From Chitinophaga rupis (GTDB taxonomy: Bacteria > Bacteroidota > Bacteroidia > Chitinophagales > Chitinophagaceae), in assembly GCF_900109685.1 (NCBI RefSeq), contig NZ_FOBB01000007.1, positions 124,001 to 188,000 of the forward strand: a DNA stretch of 64,000 bases. Reading direction: 5' to 3'. Position numbers and translations under genes: made by a program. The notes below the pieces were generated by a model that was given only the letters and a program-made list of their open reading frames with translations, did no database searches and had not been told where the DNA came from. Of this stretch, positions 9,067 to 18,032 are shown piece by piece (within the stretch, counting starts at the first letter, position 1; the number at the start of each line of letters is the position of its first letter).

Positions 9067-9247
9067 TAAATATTATATAGCTAAACCAAAGTAAGGTAAT
9101 CAACCGTAAACCGTTTTCAAGTAACTATTGAACGTCATCATTTTACCGTTAAGTAATTCGTATTAGACTTGTTATTTTATCACCTTTAAAACAGCCAGCA
9201 TATTAATGTAGAGAAAACAACAAAATGAATACCCTTAAAAGGAAATA

Positions 9248-9324
9248 GGAATGTTGGTCGCATTCCCCTATTACCCTGTGGGTGATCTAAACCATCGTGT
9301 TCTGAACATTTATTAATCAACCAA
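9248..9324 (+). ncRNA. Candidate structured leader element of the first susC
   Basis: P1 is GGAATG / CATTCC (9248-9253, 9261-9266) with loop TTGGTCG. A second stem GGGTGAT (9280-9286) can pair with ATCAACC (9316-9322) with one mismatch, enclosing CATCGTGTTCTGAAC (9293-9307). The loop TTGGT can pair with ACCAA (9320-9324), ten bases before the susC ATG. A second copy at 15579-15648 keeps the loop and core but changes the stems in a compensating way. No named RNA family recognised. Confidence 0.45.
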
Positions 9325-9334
9325 AATCTAATCT

Positions 9335-12300
9335 ATGATCTTCGCCGTCTGGTGCAGAGGCAGGCTTGTTACATCATTCCTGTCACTGGTATTATTACTC
9401 GCTATTTGCCTGCCAGTAAGTGCCGGTACCTTACAAAGCATTACCCTTTCTTTAAAGGACATTACCCTGGACAGGGCTTTCAAAGAGATACAAAAACAAA
9501 CAGGCTACTCCTTCCTATACTCAAGAGAAGACCTGGAAAAAACCGAACCTGTCAACCTGGAAGTAAAAAATGTAGATCTTCAATCCGTATTAAAACTCTG
9601 CTTTCAACATCAGCCGCTTACCTACAACATTGTAGATAAAGTGGTGATCGTAAAAAGAAGCGCCGGCTCCACCAATGTAAGCTCAGTGCAAAGCATGGCA
9701 CCTATGGCTGTACAGGGGCCTGTGAAAGGAGTGGTGATCAGCTCTGATGGCGGTCCAGTACCCGGCACCGTTATCCAGATAAAGGGCAAAAGCTCGGGTA
9801 CCGTTACGGATGGGGAAGGCCGCTTTGAGCTGAACGTACCCATTGGCACTACGCTGGTGATCCGCTCTGTAGGCTATGAGCCGCAGGAAATAAAAGTGGA
9901 AAGCGAGGCGTCCCTGCGCATTGTGCTGAAAGTAAGCAACAGCATACTGGAAGAGGTGATCGTAACCGCCGGTGGTATTAAATCCAAACGCCGTGAGGTA
10001 GGTACCGCCAACACTACTATTAAAGCAGCCACGCTGGTGGCCGGAAAAGCAGTGAACATTGCCGGCGGCTTACAGGGTAAGGTAGCAGGTTTGCAGATCA
10101 ATGCCACCAATGGTGGTGTAAATCCCAACTACCGTTTGATATTAAGAGGCCAGCGTTCCTTAACCGGTAACAACCAGGCACTGGTAGTATTGGACAACGT
10201 AATTGTACCTAACACGGTATTGGGTAACCTGAACCCTGAAGATGTGGAAGACCTGACCGTGCTGAATGGCGCTGGTGCAGCCGCTTTATACGGTTCACAG
10301 GCATCTAATGGCGCTATCATCGTAACCACTAAAAAAGGTAAGAACGGCATCACACAGGTAAAAGCATCCAACACTACCACCATTGAATCGGTAGCCTACT
10401 TTCCCAAGCTGCAATACGGTTTTGGAGCAGGTGGCAGCGCTTATGGCTATGATGCTAACGGCAAGCCGCTGTTCTCCAACCTGGAAAACCAATCTTACGG
10501 CCCTGCATTTGACGGCTCCAAAGTGCCGCTGGGCGAGCCGCTGGAAGATGGCAGCCAGGATTCCGCTATGTATAGCGGCAACAATGAGCACAACAATTTC
10601 TGGCAGCATGGCTTAACCAACCAGACGGATTTTTCCGTTACCAGCGGTGATGATAAATCTACCTTCTACCTTTCGGGCCAGTATGCTACCATAAAAGGTA
10701 CTACGCCTAAAGATAAATTCAACCGCACCACCTTACGCGCCAACGGTACCCGTAAAATAGGCAATAAGGTAAGCAGCACTTACGCTATTGGCTATACGCA
10801 GAACAGGTGGGATATTACCACGCAAACCGCCAGCATGTACGCTAACCTGCTGAACATGCCGCAGAACGTGGATATTACCAAGTATAAGAACTGGCAAACC
10901 GACAAGTTTGCCAACCCTAATGGGTTCTATAATCCCTGGTACCAGAATCCTTACTTTACCCTGGATAACAACCGCTCCAAAAGCCGGAATGATTATTTAA
11001 CCGGTAACCTGGAGCTGAAATATTCCCCGGCCGAGTGGGTTGACCTGACGGTACGCCAGGGTATTGCTACCCGCAACTACTCCGGCAAAACCTGGCAGGG
11101 CGCGTTTGATTATACGGCTTATGCAGAAACAACCAGTGGAGCTAAAACAGATATCCCTGCTGCGGTTTCCGATGAAAGCGGTTATATCACAGAGCTGCTC
11201 AGCGATGCATTTGCGCAGTTCCGCAAGGAGTACGGAGATTTCAGCTTTAACCTGATCACCGGTGGCCAATGGCGCCAGGATGAATCCAAGTTCGTAAACA
11301 TTAATGCAACCGGCTTAACCATCCCGGACCTGTATAACGCCAGTAACACTACCTCTAACCTGGGCGGTGGTGAGGTGAATTATAAAGCCCGCCAGATGGG
11401 CGTTTATGCTGATTTCCGTATCGGCTATAAGAATTTCCTATTCCTGCATGGTACCGGCCGTAATGACTGGGTTTCCATACTGGCGCCTGATAACCGGTCT
11501 TTCTTCTACCCATCTGTGGACCTGTCTTTCATAGCCAGCGACGCTATTACCGCATTAAAGCAAAGCCGCACCATTACTTACCTGAAGCTGAGAGGCGGCT
11601 GGTCAAAAGTAGGCCAGGTGAACCTGGGTAATGCCGGTGATTTTGGCGCGTACTACCTGCAGCCCACCTTTAGCCAGGCCAATGGTTACCCTTACAATGG
11701 CGTAGCCGGCTATACGGTGAATAATACGCTGATCTCCTCCAGCCTGAAGCCGGAGATCACCAAAGGTTATGAAGCAGGTTTTGATTTAAACCTGCTGGAC
11801 GACCGTATTACTACCAGCGTAACCTGGTACAGCACCAAAACCGATAACCAAACGGTAAATACTACTGTGTCCAGCGCTACCGGGTTCTCCGTTTTTCGTG
11901 TGAACAGCGGGCAAACCACCAGCCGCGGCCTGGAAGTAACCACACACGTAACCCCCATCAAAACGGCTGACTGGGATGTAACCGTAGGTGGCAACTATAC
12001 CTTCCTGGACAATAAGGTAAATAACATCAGCGCGGATCTGCCCCGGTTATCACTCTCTGCCTATGGCAATGGTACCGGTTCCTATGCCGTAGCCGGCAAT
12101 ATGTTCCCGGTAATTATGGGTAAGGATTACAGCCGCGATCCGGAAGGCCACGTGATCGTGGACCGCATTACCGGTACACCTAAAACAGATGATACCATTA
12201 AGATCCTGGGTAATGCAGTGGCGCGCCATCGCCTGAGCCTGGACCTGAACGTACGCTTCAAACAGTTCCGTTTATCTGCCCTGTTTGAATACCGCGGTGG

Positions 12301-12790
12301 TTACATGGTGTTTAATAATATGGGTGGTGAGCTGGATTGGTCCGGCACCGGTTACAGAACAGCAGCGTTTAACCGTGACCGTTTTGTATTCCCGAACTCC
12401 GTTTATGAAGATCCCAACCACCCGGGCCAGTACATTAAGAATACCAACATCACCGTTACTGACGGTAATGGTAACTCCGGTTTCTGGACCAATGATGAAA
12501 ACCGTACGGTGGCCTCTAACTATGTTACCTCCGGCGATTTCTGGAAGATGAGGGAGATCGCATTGTCTTACGACGTGCCGGCATCCTTCCTCAGCAAGAT
12601 CAGGGTTGTTAAAGCCGCCACTATTAGTGTGCAGGCACGTAACCTGTTCATCTGGCTGGCCAAATCAAACTATTATACAGATCCTGAATACAGTGATGCA
12701 GGTAATGACAGCAACGGTATAGGCCTTACCGGTCTGGGGCAAACGCCTCCTTCCCGTTTTTACGGCGCCACCCTGTCATTGACATTCTAA
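9335..12790 (+). CDS. SusC/RagA TonB-dependent outer-membrane transporter with STN domain
   Basis: A 1151-residue receptor with signal peptide (to about residue 30, ...LPVSA), an STN signalling domain (about 35-105, LDRAFKEIQKQTGYSFLYSREDL), a carboxypeptidase-regulatory-like beta domain (about 130-200, GPVKGVVISSDGGPVPGTVIQIKGKSSGTVTDGEG), a plug (about 215-335, with the SusC motif LRGQRSLTGNNQALVVLDNVIV and ALYGSQASNGAIIVTTKKG) and a beta-barrel ending in TLSLTF. STN is the part that talks to FecR, and FecI/FecR lie directly upstream. It imports oligosaccharides or peptides with the SusD protein encoded 23 bp downstream. Its leader carries the structured element at 9248-9324. Confidence 0.95.
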   Translation: MIFAVWCRGRLVTSFLSLVLLLAICLPVSAGTLQSITLSLKDITLDRAFKEIQKQTGYSFLYSREDLEKTEPVNLEVKNVDLQSVLKLCFQHQPLTYNIVDKVVIVKRSAGSTNVSSVQSMAPMAVQGPVKGVVISSDGGPVPGTVIQIKGKSSGTVTDGEGRFELNVPIGTTLVIRSVGYEPQEIKVESEASLRIVLKVSNSILEEVIVTAGGIKSKRREVGTANTTIKAATLVAGKAVNIAGGLQGKVAGLQINATNGGVNPNYRLILRGQRSLTGNNQALVVLDNVIVPNTVLGNLNPEDVEDLTVLNGAGAAALYGSQASNGAIIVTTKKGKNGITQVKASNTTTIESVAYFPKLQYGFGAGGSAYGYDANGKPLFSNLENQSYGPAFDGSKVPLGEPLEDGSQDSAMYSGNNEHNNFWQHGLTNQTDFSVTSGDDKSTFYLSGQYATIKGTTPKDKFNRTTLRANGTRKIGNKVSSTYAIGYTQNRWDITTQTASMYANLLNMPQNVDITKYKNWQTDKFANPNGFYNPWYQNPYFTLDNNRSKSRNDYLTGNLELKYSPAEWVDLTVRQGIATRNYSGKTWQGAFDYTAYAETTSGAKTDIPAAVSDESGYITELLSDAFAQFRKEYGDFSFNLITGGQWRQDESKFVNINATGLTIPDLYNASNTTSNLGGGEVNYKARQMGVYADFRIGYKNFLFLHGTGRNDWVSILAPDNRSFFYPSVDLSFIASDAITALKQSRTITYLKLRGGWSKVGQVNLGNAGDFGAYYLQPTFSQANGYPYNGVAGYTVNNTLISSSLKPEITKGYEAGFDLNLLDDRITTSVTWYSTKTDNQTVNTTVSSATGFSVFRVNSGQTTSRGLEVTTHVTPIKTADWDVTVGGNYTFLDNKVNNISADLPRLSLSAYGNGTGSYAVAGNMFPVIMGKDYSRDPEGHVIVDRITGTPKTDDTIKILGNAVARHRLSLDLNVRFKQFRLSALFEYRGGYMVFNNMGGELDWSGTGYRTAAFNRDRFVFPNSVYEDPNHPGQYIKNTNITVTDGNGNSGFWTNDENRTVASNYVTSGDFWKMREIALSYDVPASFLSKIRVVKAATISVQARNLFIWLAKSNYYTDPEYSDAGNDSNGIGLTGLGQTPPSRFYGATLSLTF

Positions 12791-12813
12791 CTGCATCTTA
12801 AAAAATCAGAGAA

Positions 12814-14415
12814 ATGAAAAAACGCTTACTACTTTTTATATCCATAGGAATGGTTGTGTTGGGAAGCTCCTGTAAAAAATACCTGGATATCAACACCAAC
12901 CCGAATACCGCTACCTCCGCTACGCCGGAAGTAGTGCTGCCGCAGGCAATTGTATATACTGCTGCCAACATCAGCAGCTTTAACAGCTACGGCTCCCAGC
13001 TGGTAGGTTATGCCGCCAACGCCGGTGGCTACGGTGGTTTTGGTGCAGCGGTCACCTACAATTTCAGTAATGCTACCAGCACCGGTTTATGGACCTCCTC
13101 CTACGACCTGCTGGAGGATTTCCAGTACGTGATACAACAAACAGATACCATAGCGGATTACGGTTACTTTAATGCGGCAGCCCGCATTATGAAGGCTTTC
13201 AACTTCCAGCTGCTGGTAGATACTTATAATGATGTTCCCTACAAGGAGGCATTAAAGGGCGTTAATGAGCTTACACCCGCTTATGATAAGGCAGAGGATA
13301 TTTACAAGGACCTGGCCATACAGCTGGATTCTGCCATCATCATCATTAAAAATACACAAGCCAGCCAGGAAGGCAGCAGCACCAGTAATGTAAAAGACCT
13401 GGGGAGCAGCGCAGATCCGATGTTTAAAGGCGATATGGAAAAATGGAAACAGCTGGCCAACACCCTTAAGCTTCGCTTAATGATACGTGCAGGCGGCAAG
13501 GTTACTTTTGCCAACACCGCTTTTGATGATGCCGGCTTCCTGACCACTGACGCTATTATAAACCCCGGTTATTCCAGGGATAACAACAAGCAAAACCCTG
13601 CCTGGAACACCTGGGTATATACCTCTACCGGCAGCGCAGGCAATAAAGCCTGGATACCTACCAAATGGATCCTTTCATTTTACAATGGTACCAAGCTGGA
13701 TGATTACCGGGGGTATGCCATTTATTACCAGTTCCCGAACACTACTGCTAACCAGCTGGGTTTTGAAAGTAACAGCGTACCATCTGCACCTGCAGGCAGC
13801 GCCTGGTTATCCGGGGCTAATGCAGGCAGCGACAGGGGCAGCACCTCTGCAGGCGGCAGTATTGGTATTTTCAAAGCGCCCAGTGCCGGTGAGCCTTTAA
13901 TGCTGGCAGCCGAAAGCTTTTTATTGCAGTCAGAAGGGGTGGTAAGAGGCCTTGTTACCGGCGATGCAAAAGTGTTGTTTGATGCCGGCGTGCTGGCTTC
14001 TTTCAAATATGATTATATGAAACCGGACGGCACCTTTGACCTGGCTGGCTGGGATCCGCAGGTGGATTATGATGCTTACCTGGAAAATAATCCGGACAAC
14101 TACCTGGTGCATTTTGAGCTGGCCACCACGCAGCCGCAGCAAATAGAAGCCATCATTACCCAGAAGTATGTGGCGCTGAACTTCATACACGGGCATGAAG
14201 CCTGGAATGAATACCGCAGAACACATTACCCTGCTATTACAAATGGCTCTTCAGACGCGCTGAAAACATTTGCTTCCACACAATCTATCAGCACCCGTCC
14301 TGACAGGCTGCCTACCCGCCTGCTGTACCCGAATACGGAATCATCCAACAACGGCACTAACATGCCTAAGGGGATCAATCCTTTTTCATCACTTATTTTC
14401 TGGGCAGCACAGTAA
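12814..14415 (+). CDS. SusD/RagB-type surface lipoprotein (SusD-like 2)
   Basis: A 533-residue lipoprotein: MKKRLLLFISIGMVVLGSSCKKYLDINTNPN has the lipobox LGSSC and the KKYLDINTNPN opening typical of this subfamily. The TPR-like helices (FQYVIQQTDTIADYGYFNAAARIMKAFNFQLLVDTYNDVPYKEA) and the C-terminal LNFIHGHEAWNEYRRTHYP motif match SusD-like 2 proteins. It forms the lid of the SusC channel and captures ligand at the cell surface. It lies 23 bp after susC and 43 bp before a DUF1735 lipoprotein in the same operon. The sequence is rich in Ala, Gly, Ser and Thr in the middle. Confidence 0.93.
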   Translation: MKKRLLLFISIGMVVLGSSCKKYLDINTNPNTATSATPEVVLPQAIVYTAANISSFNSYGSQLVGYAANAGGYGGFGAAVTYNFSNATSTGLWTSSYDLLEDFQYVIQQTDTIADYGYFNAAARIMKAFNFQLLVDTYNDVPYKEALKGVNELTPAYDKAEDIYKDLAIQLDSAIIIIKNTQASQEGSSTSNVKDLGSSADPMFKGDMEKWKQLANTLKLRLMIRAGGKVTFANTAFDDAGFLTTDAIINPGYSRDNNKQNPAWNTWVYTSTGSAGNKAWIPTKWILSFYNGTKLDDYRGYAIYYQFPNTTANQLGFESNSVPSAPAGSAWLSGANAGSDRGSTSAGGSIGIFKAPSAGEPLMLAAESFLLQSEGVVRGLVTGDAKVLFDAGVLASFKYDYMKPDGTFDLAGWDPQVDYDAYLENNPDNYLVHFELATTQPQQIEAIITQKYVALNFIHGHEAWNEYRRTHYPAITNGSSDALKTFASTQSISTRPDRLPTRLLYPNTESSNNGTNMPKGINPFSSLIFWAAQ

Positions 14416-14458
14416 CGGAGAGTTGTTTTGTGAAGTATAAACAATTAAAAAAATTACG

Positions 14459-15424
14459 ATGAAATATATTATAGAGAAAGTATCGCTTGCTGTAATGGCA
14501 CTGGCATTTACTTCCTGCTTAAAGGACCACCTGGCAGTGGACCCGGCGCAGTCTAACAACGTAGTGGAATTTGAGAATACCGGCTCTATTGTATCACCAG
14601 CAGGCGCAGTAGTGCCCCGGTTTTCAGTGGATCTGGGCAGCCTGGGCGAAGGAGACTCCGCCAACATCAATTTAAATCTCAGTTACTCCGGTGCCGCCAT
14701 GGCGCCTAATGATATTACGGTTACGCTGGAGGTTGACACTGCTGCATTAAATGCATATAATGCAGAGCAGGGGACGAACTACGTTGCGCCCCCTGCCAGC
14801 GTATACCATCTGCCCAGCAATATCGTGATCAAAAGTGGTACGCAAAAGATCCAGGTGTATGTGGCTATTATCAGGAGCAGCGAGTTTGACTTTAATGTGA
14901 ATTATGCGCTGCCGTTAAAGATCGCATCCGCCTCCACCGGTATTATCAGCGGTAACTTTGGTACTGCGCTGTTTTCCTTTGCTGTGCGTAACAGCTATGA
15001 TGGTGTTTACACTATGACGGGGTCTATGACAGACAATATCAGCTCCACCCTTACAGGTTACTATCCGCTGGATATGAACCTGATCACTTATTCCGGTAAC
15101 TCCATTGCCATGTATGATCCGAATGTGGCCAAAACCTACGGCCACCCTATCAGGAGCGGCGCTACCGGCACCTCTTACTACGGCAGCTTTAGCCCGGTGT
15201 TCTTTTTTGATGATGCAGGAAAGATCACTTCTATTACTAATTATTACGGGCAGCTTGCCGGCGCCAATAAACGCTCTGCAGAGCTGGATCCTACAGGTGT
15301 GAACAAGATCACTTTTGGCGGTGATGGTAAAGTAGCTTCTTTTGAAGTAAGCTATTTTATGACGCAGAACGGCGCCGTAAGAACTTCTTTCAAAGAAAAG
15401 TTCACCTACAAATCTTCGAGATAA
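14459..15424 (+). CDS. DUF1735 domain surface lipoprotein
   Basis: A 321-residue protein with N-terminal signal MKYIIEKVSLAVMALAFTSC (lipobox FTSC). The DUF1735 domain occupies about residues 50-170, recognised from ITVTLEVDTAALNAYNAEQGTNYVAPPASVYHLPSNIVIKSG and VNYALPLKIASAS. The remaining half, with YDGVYTMTGSMTDNISS and the closing VASFEVSYFMTQNGAVRTSFKEKFTY, looks like a lipocalin-like DUF4361-type barrel but I am not sure. Such proteins accompany SusCD pairs and are thought to be accessory surface glycan-binding proteins; the exact ligand is unknown. Last gene of the operon, followed by a terminator. Confidence 0.85.
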   Translation: MKYIIEKVSLAVMALAFTSCLKDHLAVDPAQSNNVVEFENTGSIVSPAGAVVPRFSVDLGSLGEGDSANINLNLSYSGAAMAPNDITVTLEVDTAALNAYNAEQGTNYVAPPASVYHLPSNIVIKSGTQKIQVYVAIIRSSEFDFNVNYALPLKIASASTGIISGNFGTALFSFAVRNSYDGVYTMTGSMTDNISSTLTGYYPLDMNLITYSGNSIAMYDPNVAKTYGHPIRSGATGTSYYGSFSPVFFFDDAGKITSITNYYGQLAGANKRSAELDPTGVNKITFGGDGKVASFEVSYFMTQNGAVRTSFKEKFTYKSSR

Positions 15425-15496
15425 ATGAGCACAGTTTTCTAACTGGTGCTTAGGCAAATCAGGAAGCTAGGTTGAGGCTTCCCCATAAGCGAGCAT

Positions 15497-15521
15497 ATAG
15501 CCCCCGTGAACCGGGGGCTAT
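15497..15521 (+). terminator. Terminator of the first SusCD operon
   Basis: ATAGCCCCCG, loop TGAAC, CGGGGGCTAT: a perfect 10-bp stem 73 bp after the DUF1735 stop codon. The T tract after it is weak (ACTGTTTC). Confidence 0.75.
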
Positions 15522-15535
15522 ACTGTTTCATGGAT

Positions 15536-15568
15536 AAAAAAAATCCCACCCGCCTGAAAGCGGATGGG
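15536..15568 (-). terminator. Minus-strand intrinsic terminator
   Basis: Read on the minus strand, CCCATCCGC, a 6-base loop and GCGGGTGGG form a stem with one mismatch, followed by A and eight T residues. The nearest minus-strand gene is the serine hydrolase ending at 15776, so its transcript would have a 200-nt 3' tail that is antisense to the element at 15579-15648. Confidence 0.7.
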
Positions 15569-15578
15569 AAATGACTTG

Positions 15579-15648
15579 GATGTTGGTCGCATCACCGGTC
15601 TGCGGGTAAGCTACATCGTGTTCTGAACTTATTAGTCACCCGGACCAA
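15579..15648 (+). ncRNA. Orphan second copy of the susC leader element
   Basis: P1 is GATG / CATC around the identical loop TTGGTCG (15583-15589); CGGGTAA (15603-15609) can pair with TCACCCG (15636-15642) with one mismatch, enclosing CATCGTGTTCTGAAC (15614-15628), identical to the first copy. The loop can pair six bases with GACCAA (15643-15648). An ATG follows at 15653, as in the first copy, but no long frame follows it. It looks like a leader whose gene is gone, or an independent RNA. Confidence 0.4.
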
Positions 15649-15775
15649 AAGTATGAATTTAACCAGGAATACATCCGGAAACCGCCCCTTTTTACATGAA
15701 AGGTTGGCGTGTCTGACGGGCTGCACCATATCATCTACGTATAACTACGTATAAGGGTAGCAGTTAATCCGGCAA

Positions 15776-16987
15776 TTATTTTATCGCACTTAAGAGCTGC
15801 TCTATCATGCCGTTCATGGCTTTATAATCAATCCATCTTACCACGGCTACCAGTTCATGATAGGGATCAACATAAATAAAATTAGTGCCGTTGCCGATAT
15901 GGATAAATGCATTTGCCGGTGCGCTTGCCGCCAGCTTATGATCAGTATTCAGGAACCAGTTCATATAACCATAAGTAGGCTCCGCAGCTGTAGGTGTAAG
16001 GGCTTGTTTAACCCATTGCTCAGACAATAGCTGCTGACCGTTCCAGTTACCCCGGTGCAGGGTTAACAGGCCAAAGCGGGCCATATCATATGCGCTGATG
16101 AACATACCACCGCCCCAATGCCCGCCACCACTAACCGATTGCACCGGCGCGCCATCCAGCACGATCCATGCATTGCGGTAGCCATACCAGCGCCAGGTAT
16201 TGGATGCGCCGATAGGGTCCATAATATGCTGCTTTAATACCTGCGGCAGCGGTTGCCGCCATACGCAGGTAGCTGCCAGCGCCAGGGCATTCACCCGCAC
16301 ATCATTGTACTTATATACGGTGCCGGGGGCATTGCGTTTGCGGTGCAGCCATGCTTCAGGATCATTGCCCACCGGGCGGTCTGCCCAATCCGGCTTGCCC
16401 CATAAAGTACCTTCCCAGTCGCTGGTTTGCCGTAGCATTACCTCCCAGGTAAGGGTGCGGTTATGCTCACCCGCAAAAGGATATAACAAAGCTGGCTGCC
16501 CGGGTGTGGAAGCTGTGCTAACTGGGTTATATACTTCAATGGGCGGTATATAAGGCGCTACAGTATCCGTTACACTGCGTATAAGCCCATGGTCTACCGC
16601 CACACCTACTACGGATGATAAAAAGCTTTTGGTAACGCTGTTGGTTATATCCACGCGCAGCGGTTCTCCCCACTCTGCTACAATATAACCTTTGTAGATG
16701 ATCACACCCGTAGGCTCTCCCCGTTCAGAGAAGGGGCCTATGCCTGCGCTGTACGGCTCTTTCCCGAACTGGATAGCCTGGGTAAGCTCCTGGTTGCGGG
16801 GATATTTGGATTCATTATCGCGTGCAAATTTAATAGCGGCCTGTAATTGGGCCGAATCCAGGCCCAATGCCGCGGGTGGGCGGTGCTGCCATTCTCCGCG
16901 GGGCGGAAAGTAACTTTTTGTTTTGGATTGTGCGTGGGTAAGCAGGGCGCAGCCCAGCAGAAGGGTGAGGAAAAAGAAACGTTTCAT
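15776..16987 (-). CDS. Secreted serine hydrolase, class C beta-lactamase/esterase family
   Basis: A 403-residue protein with signal peptide MKRFFFLTLLLGCALLTHAQ. The beta-lactamase-like fold is shown by the S-x-x-K nucleophile motif NSVTKSF (S117, K120), a Y-x-N motif in VYKYNDVRVN, and a C-terminal H-x-G-like triad region FIHIGNGTNFIYVDP. This family includes periplasmic esterases, D-aminopeptidases and penicillin-binding-like enzymes; the sequence does not identify the substrate, and resistance should not be assumed. It is transcribed alone; its promoter region contains an 11-bp-period tandem repeat (17051-17126). Confidence 0.85.
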   Translation of the reverse strand: MKRFFFLTLLLGCALLTHAQSKTKSYFPPRGEWQHRPPAALGLDSAQLQAAIKFARDNESKYPRNQELTQAIQFGKEPYSAGIGPFSERGEPTGVIIYKGYIVAEWGEPLRVDITNSVTKSFLSSVVGVAVDHGLIRSVTDTVAPYIPPIEVYNPVSTASTPGQPALLYPFAGEHNRTLTWEVMLRQTSDWEGTLWGKPDWADRPVGNDPEAWLHRKRNAPGTVYKYNDVRVNALALAATCVWRQPLPQVLKQHIMDPIGASNTWRWYGYRNAWIVLDGAPVQSVSGGGHWGGGMFISAYDMARFGLLTLHRGNWNGQQLLSEQWVKQALTPTAAEPTYGYMNWFLNTDHKLAASAPANAFIHIGNGTNFIYVDPYHELVAVVRWIDYKAMNGMIEQLLSAIK

Positions 16988-17050
16988 AGGGATAAATTAC
17001 AAAAAATGTAGGAGGCATATCTGCATATCTAAACGCTGACATGGACTTCA

Positions 17051-17126
17051 CTAGGGAAAAACATGGGATCCAGTAGGGAAAGACATGAGAAACACATGAG
17101 AAAGACATGGGAAAAACGAGGTAAGA
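17051..17126. repeat. Short tandem repeat, period about 11 bp
   Basis: ACATGAGAAAC, ACATGAGAAAG, ACATGGGAAAA follow one another at 17083-17115, preceded by two longer degenerate units starting TAGGGAAA. It lies upstream of the minus-strand serine hydrolase and could affect promoter spacing. Confidence 0.55.
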
Positions 17127-17153
17127 GGCAGAAAATAAGGAGGAGCGATAAAA

Positions 17154-17810
17154 TTAATACAGCTGGTTACGCAGGATGCGTTTGATCATTTGCACGGTAG
17201 TGCGGGTGGTTTGGCCTTTATATTTTTCCAGCACTTTGGTTTCGCTCATGCCGGCGCCCAGGTCGCTTACAATGTACCACCACTGACCCAGGAATTCAGC
17301 GTTAGGTGTGCGGTATTGAAGCAGGCGTTTTACAGTGGTAATAACCGTCATGCTAACGGCGCCATCATGCAGGGCAAATACTTCGTCAATACTCAGGCCC
17401 AGGGTAAGGTCATCGGCAATACGCGAGTAGTCGTGCAGGTATTTTTCGTTGGCTTCCATTACCTGCAGCATGGGGTTGCTGCTGTACTGGATCTGGGTAT
17501 GTTTGCTGCGTTCCTTTGGTTTCTGTACCCGGGCAAAACCGCGGGCAATATTATCACAGATCACCAGGTCATCCGGCAGCAGCTCGAACCATTCTCCTTT
17601 TACGCGTTTATGCTGGAAAGCCATGTGGAGGCTTGCTTCCAGGTCATCCATAAGTGTGGTGGTGTATTGGCGTACCAGGCGGAAAACAATGGGCAGGTGG
17701 GTGTGGTAGGAAGAAAGCCTTTTTTGCAGATCCTGCGTTTTGCCGATCTTATAAAGGTTCTTCCCGGTTTTCAGCACATATACGGAATGTCCATTTTGCA
17801 CCTGGTCCAT
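17154..17810 (-). CDS. GIY-YIG/T5orf172 (MUG113-like) protein
   Basis: A 218-residue protein starting MDQVQNGHSVYVLKTG; the frame is open further upstream but those residues fall in the intergenic repeat block and lack domain character. The N-terminal half shows the GIY-YIG core in its T5orf172 form: VYVLKTGKNLYKIGKTQDLQKRLSSYHTHLP, then LEASLHMAFQHKRVKGEWFEL with the catalytic-type Glu. Residues about 110-218 form a separate helical region (LSIDEVFALHDGAVSMTVITTVKRLLQYRTPN) of unknown role. Chromosomal stand-alone members of this family are poorly characterised; a DNA-nicking role is inference. It diverges from the endonuclease Q/helicase gene. Confidence 0.8.
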   Translation of the reverse strand: MDQVQNGHSVYVLKTGKNLYKIGKTQDLQKRLSSYHTHLPIVFRLVRQYTTTLMDDLEASLHMAFQHKRVKGEWFELLPDDLVICDNIARGFARVQKPKERSKHTQIQYSSNPMLQVMEANEKYLHDYSRIADDLTLGLSIDEVFALHDGAVSMTVITTVKRLLQYRTPNAEFLGQWWYIVSDLGAGMSETKVLEKYKGQTTRTTVQMIKRILRNQLY

Positions 17811-17855
17811 GTACACGAAAATAAATAAATTATCAATGTGAAAAATGGTTTTATA

Positions 17856-17890
17856 TAGTCCATGGTCCATAGCCGATGGTCCATAGCCTG
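17856..17890. repeat. 7-bp-period repeat, left inverted arm
   Basis: Heptads TAGTCCA, TGGTCCA, TAGCCGA, TGGTCCA, TAGCCTG. Their reverse complements (ATGGACY) match the right arm at 17957-17998, so the two arms form a large imperfect inverted repeat in the divergent promoter region. Confidence 0.65.
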
Positions 17891-17956
17891 GATCGTATGG
17901 TAATTTTAGCACGAATATGCGCCTTATCACGTTATACTCATCCTACGCACGGGCCA

Positions 17957-17998
17957 ATGGACCATTGACTATCGACTATGGACTCCGAACCATCGACT
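17957..17998. repeat. 7-bp-period repeat, right inverted arm
   Basis: Six heptads: ATGGACC, ATTGACT, ATCGACT, ATGGACT, CCGAACC, ATCGACT. Inverted relative to 17856-17890, with 66 bp between the arms. A near-consensus -7 (TATCTTTA, 18004-18011) for the helicase gene follows directly. Confidence 0.65.
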
Positions 17999-18032
17999 TT
18001 CCTTATCTTTACTATTTACCCCCGCCATTCTT

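Larger units (their letters stand above)
15425..15775. other. Convergent gap after the SusCD operon, 351 bp
   Basis: Holds the plus-strand terminator, the minus-strand terminator and the orphan leader copy described separately. Beyond 15650 I see nothing else except A/T-rich sequence and the short repeat ATCTACGTATAACTACGTATAA near 15733. Confidence 0.6.

Noticed and set aside
17811..17930. Longer start for the GIY-YIG gene
   Set aside because: The extra residues are encoded by the heptad repeat arm and precede the domain start.
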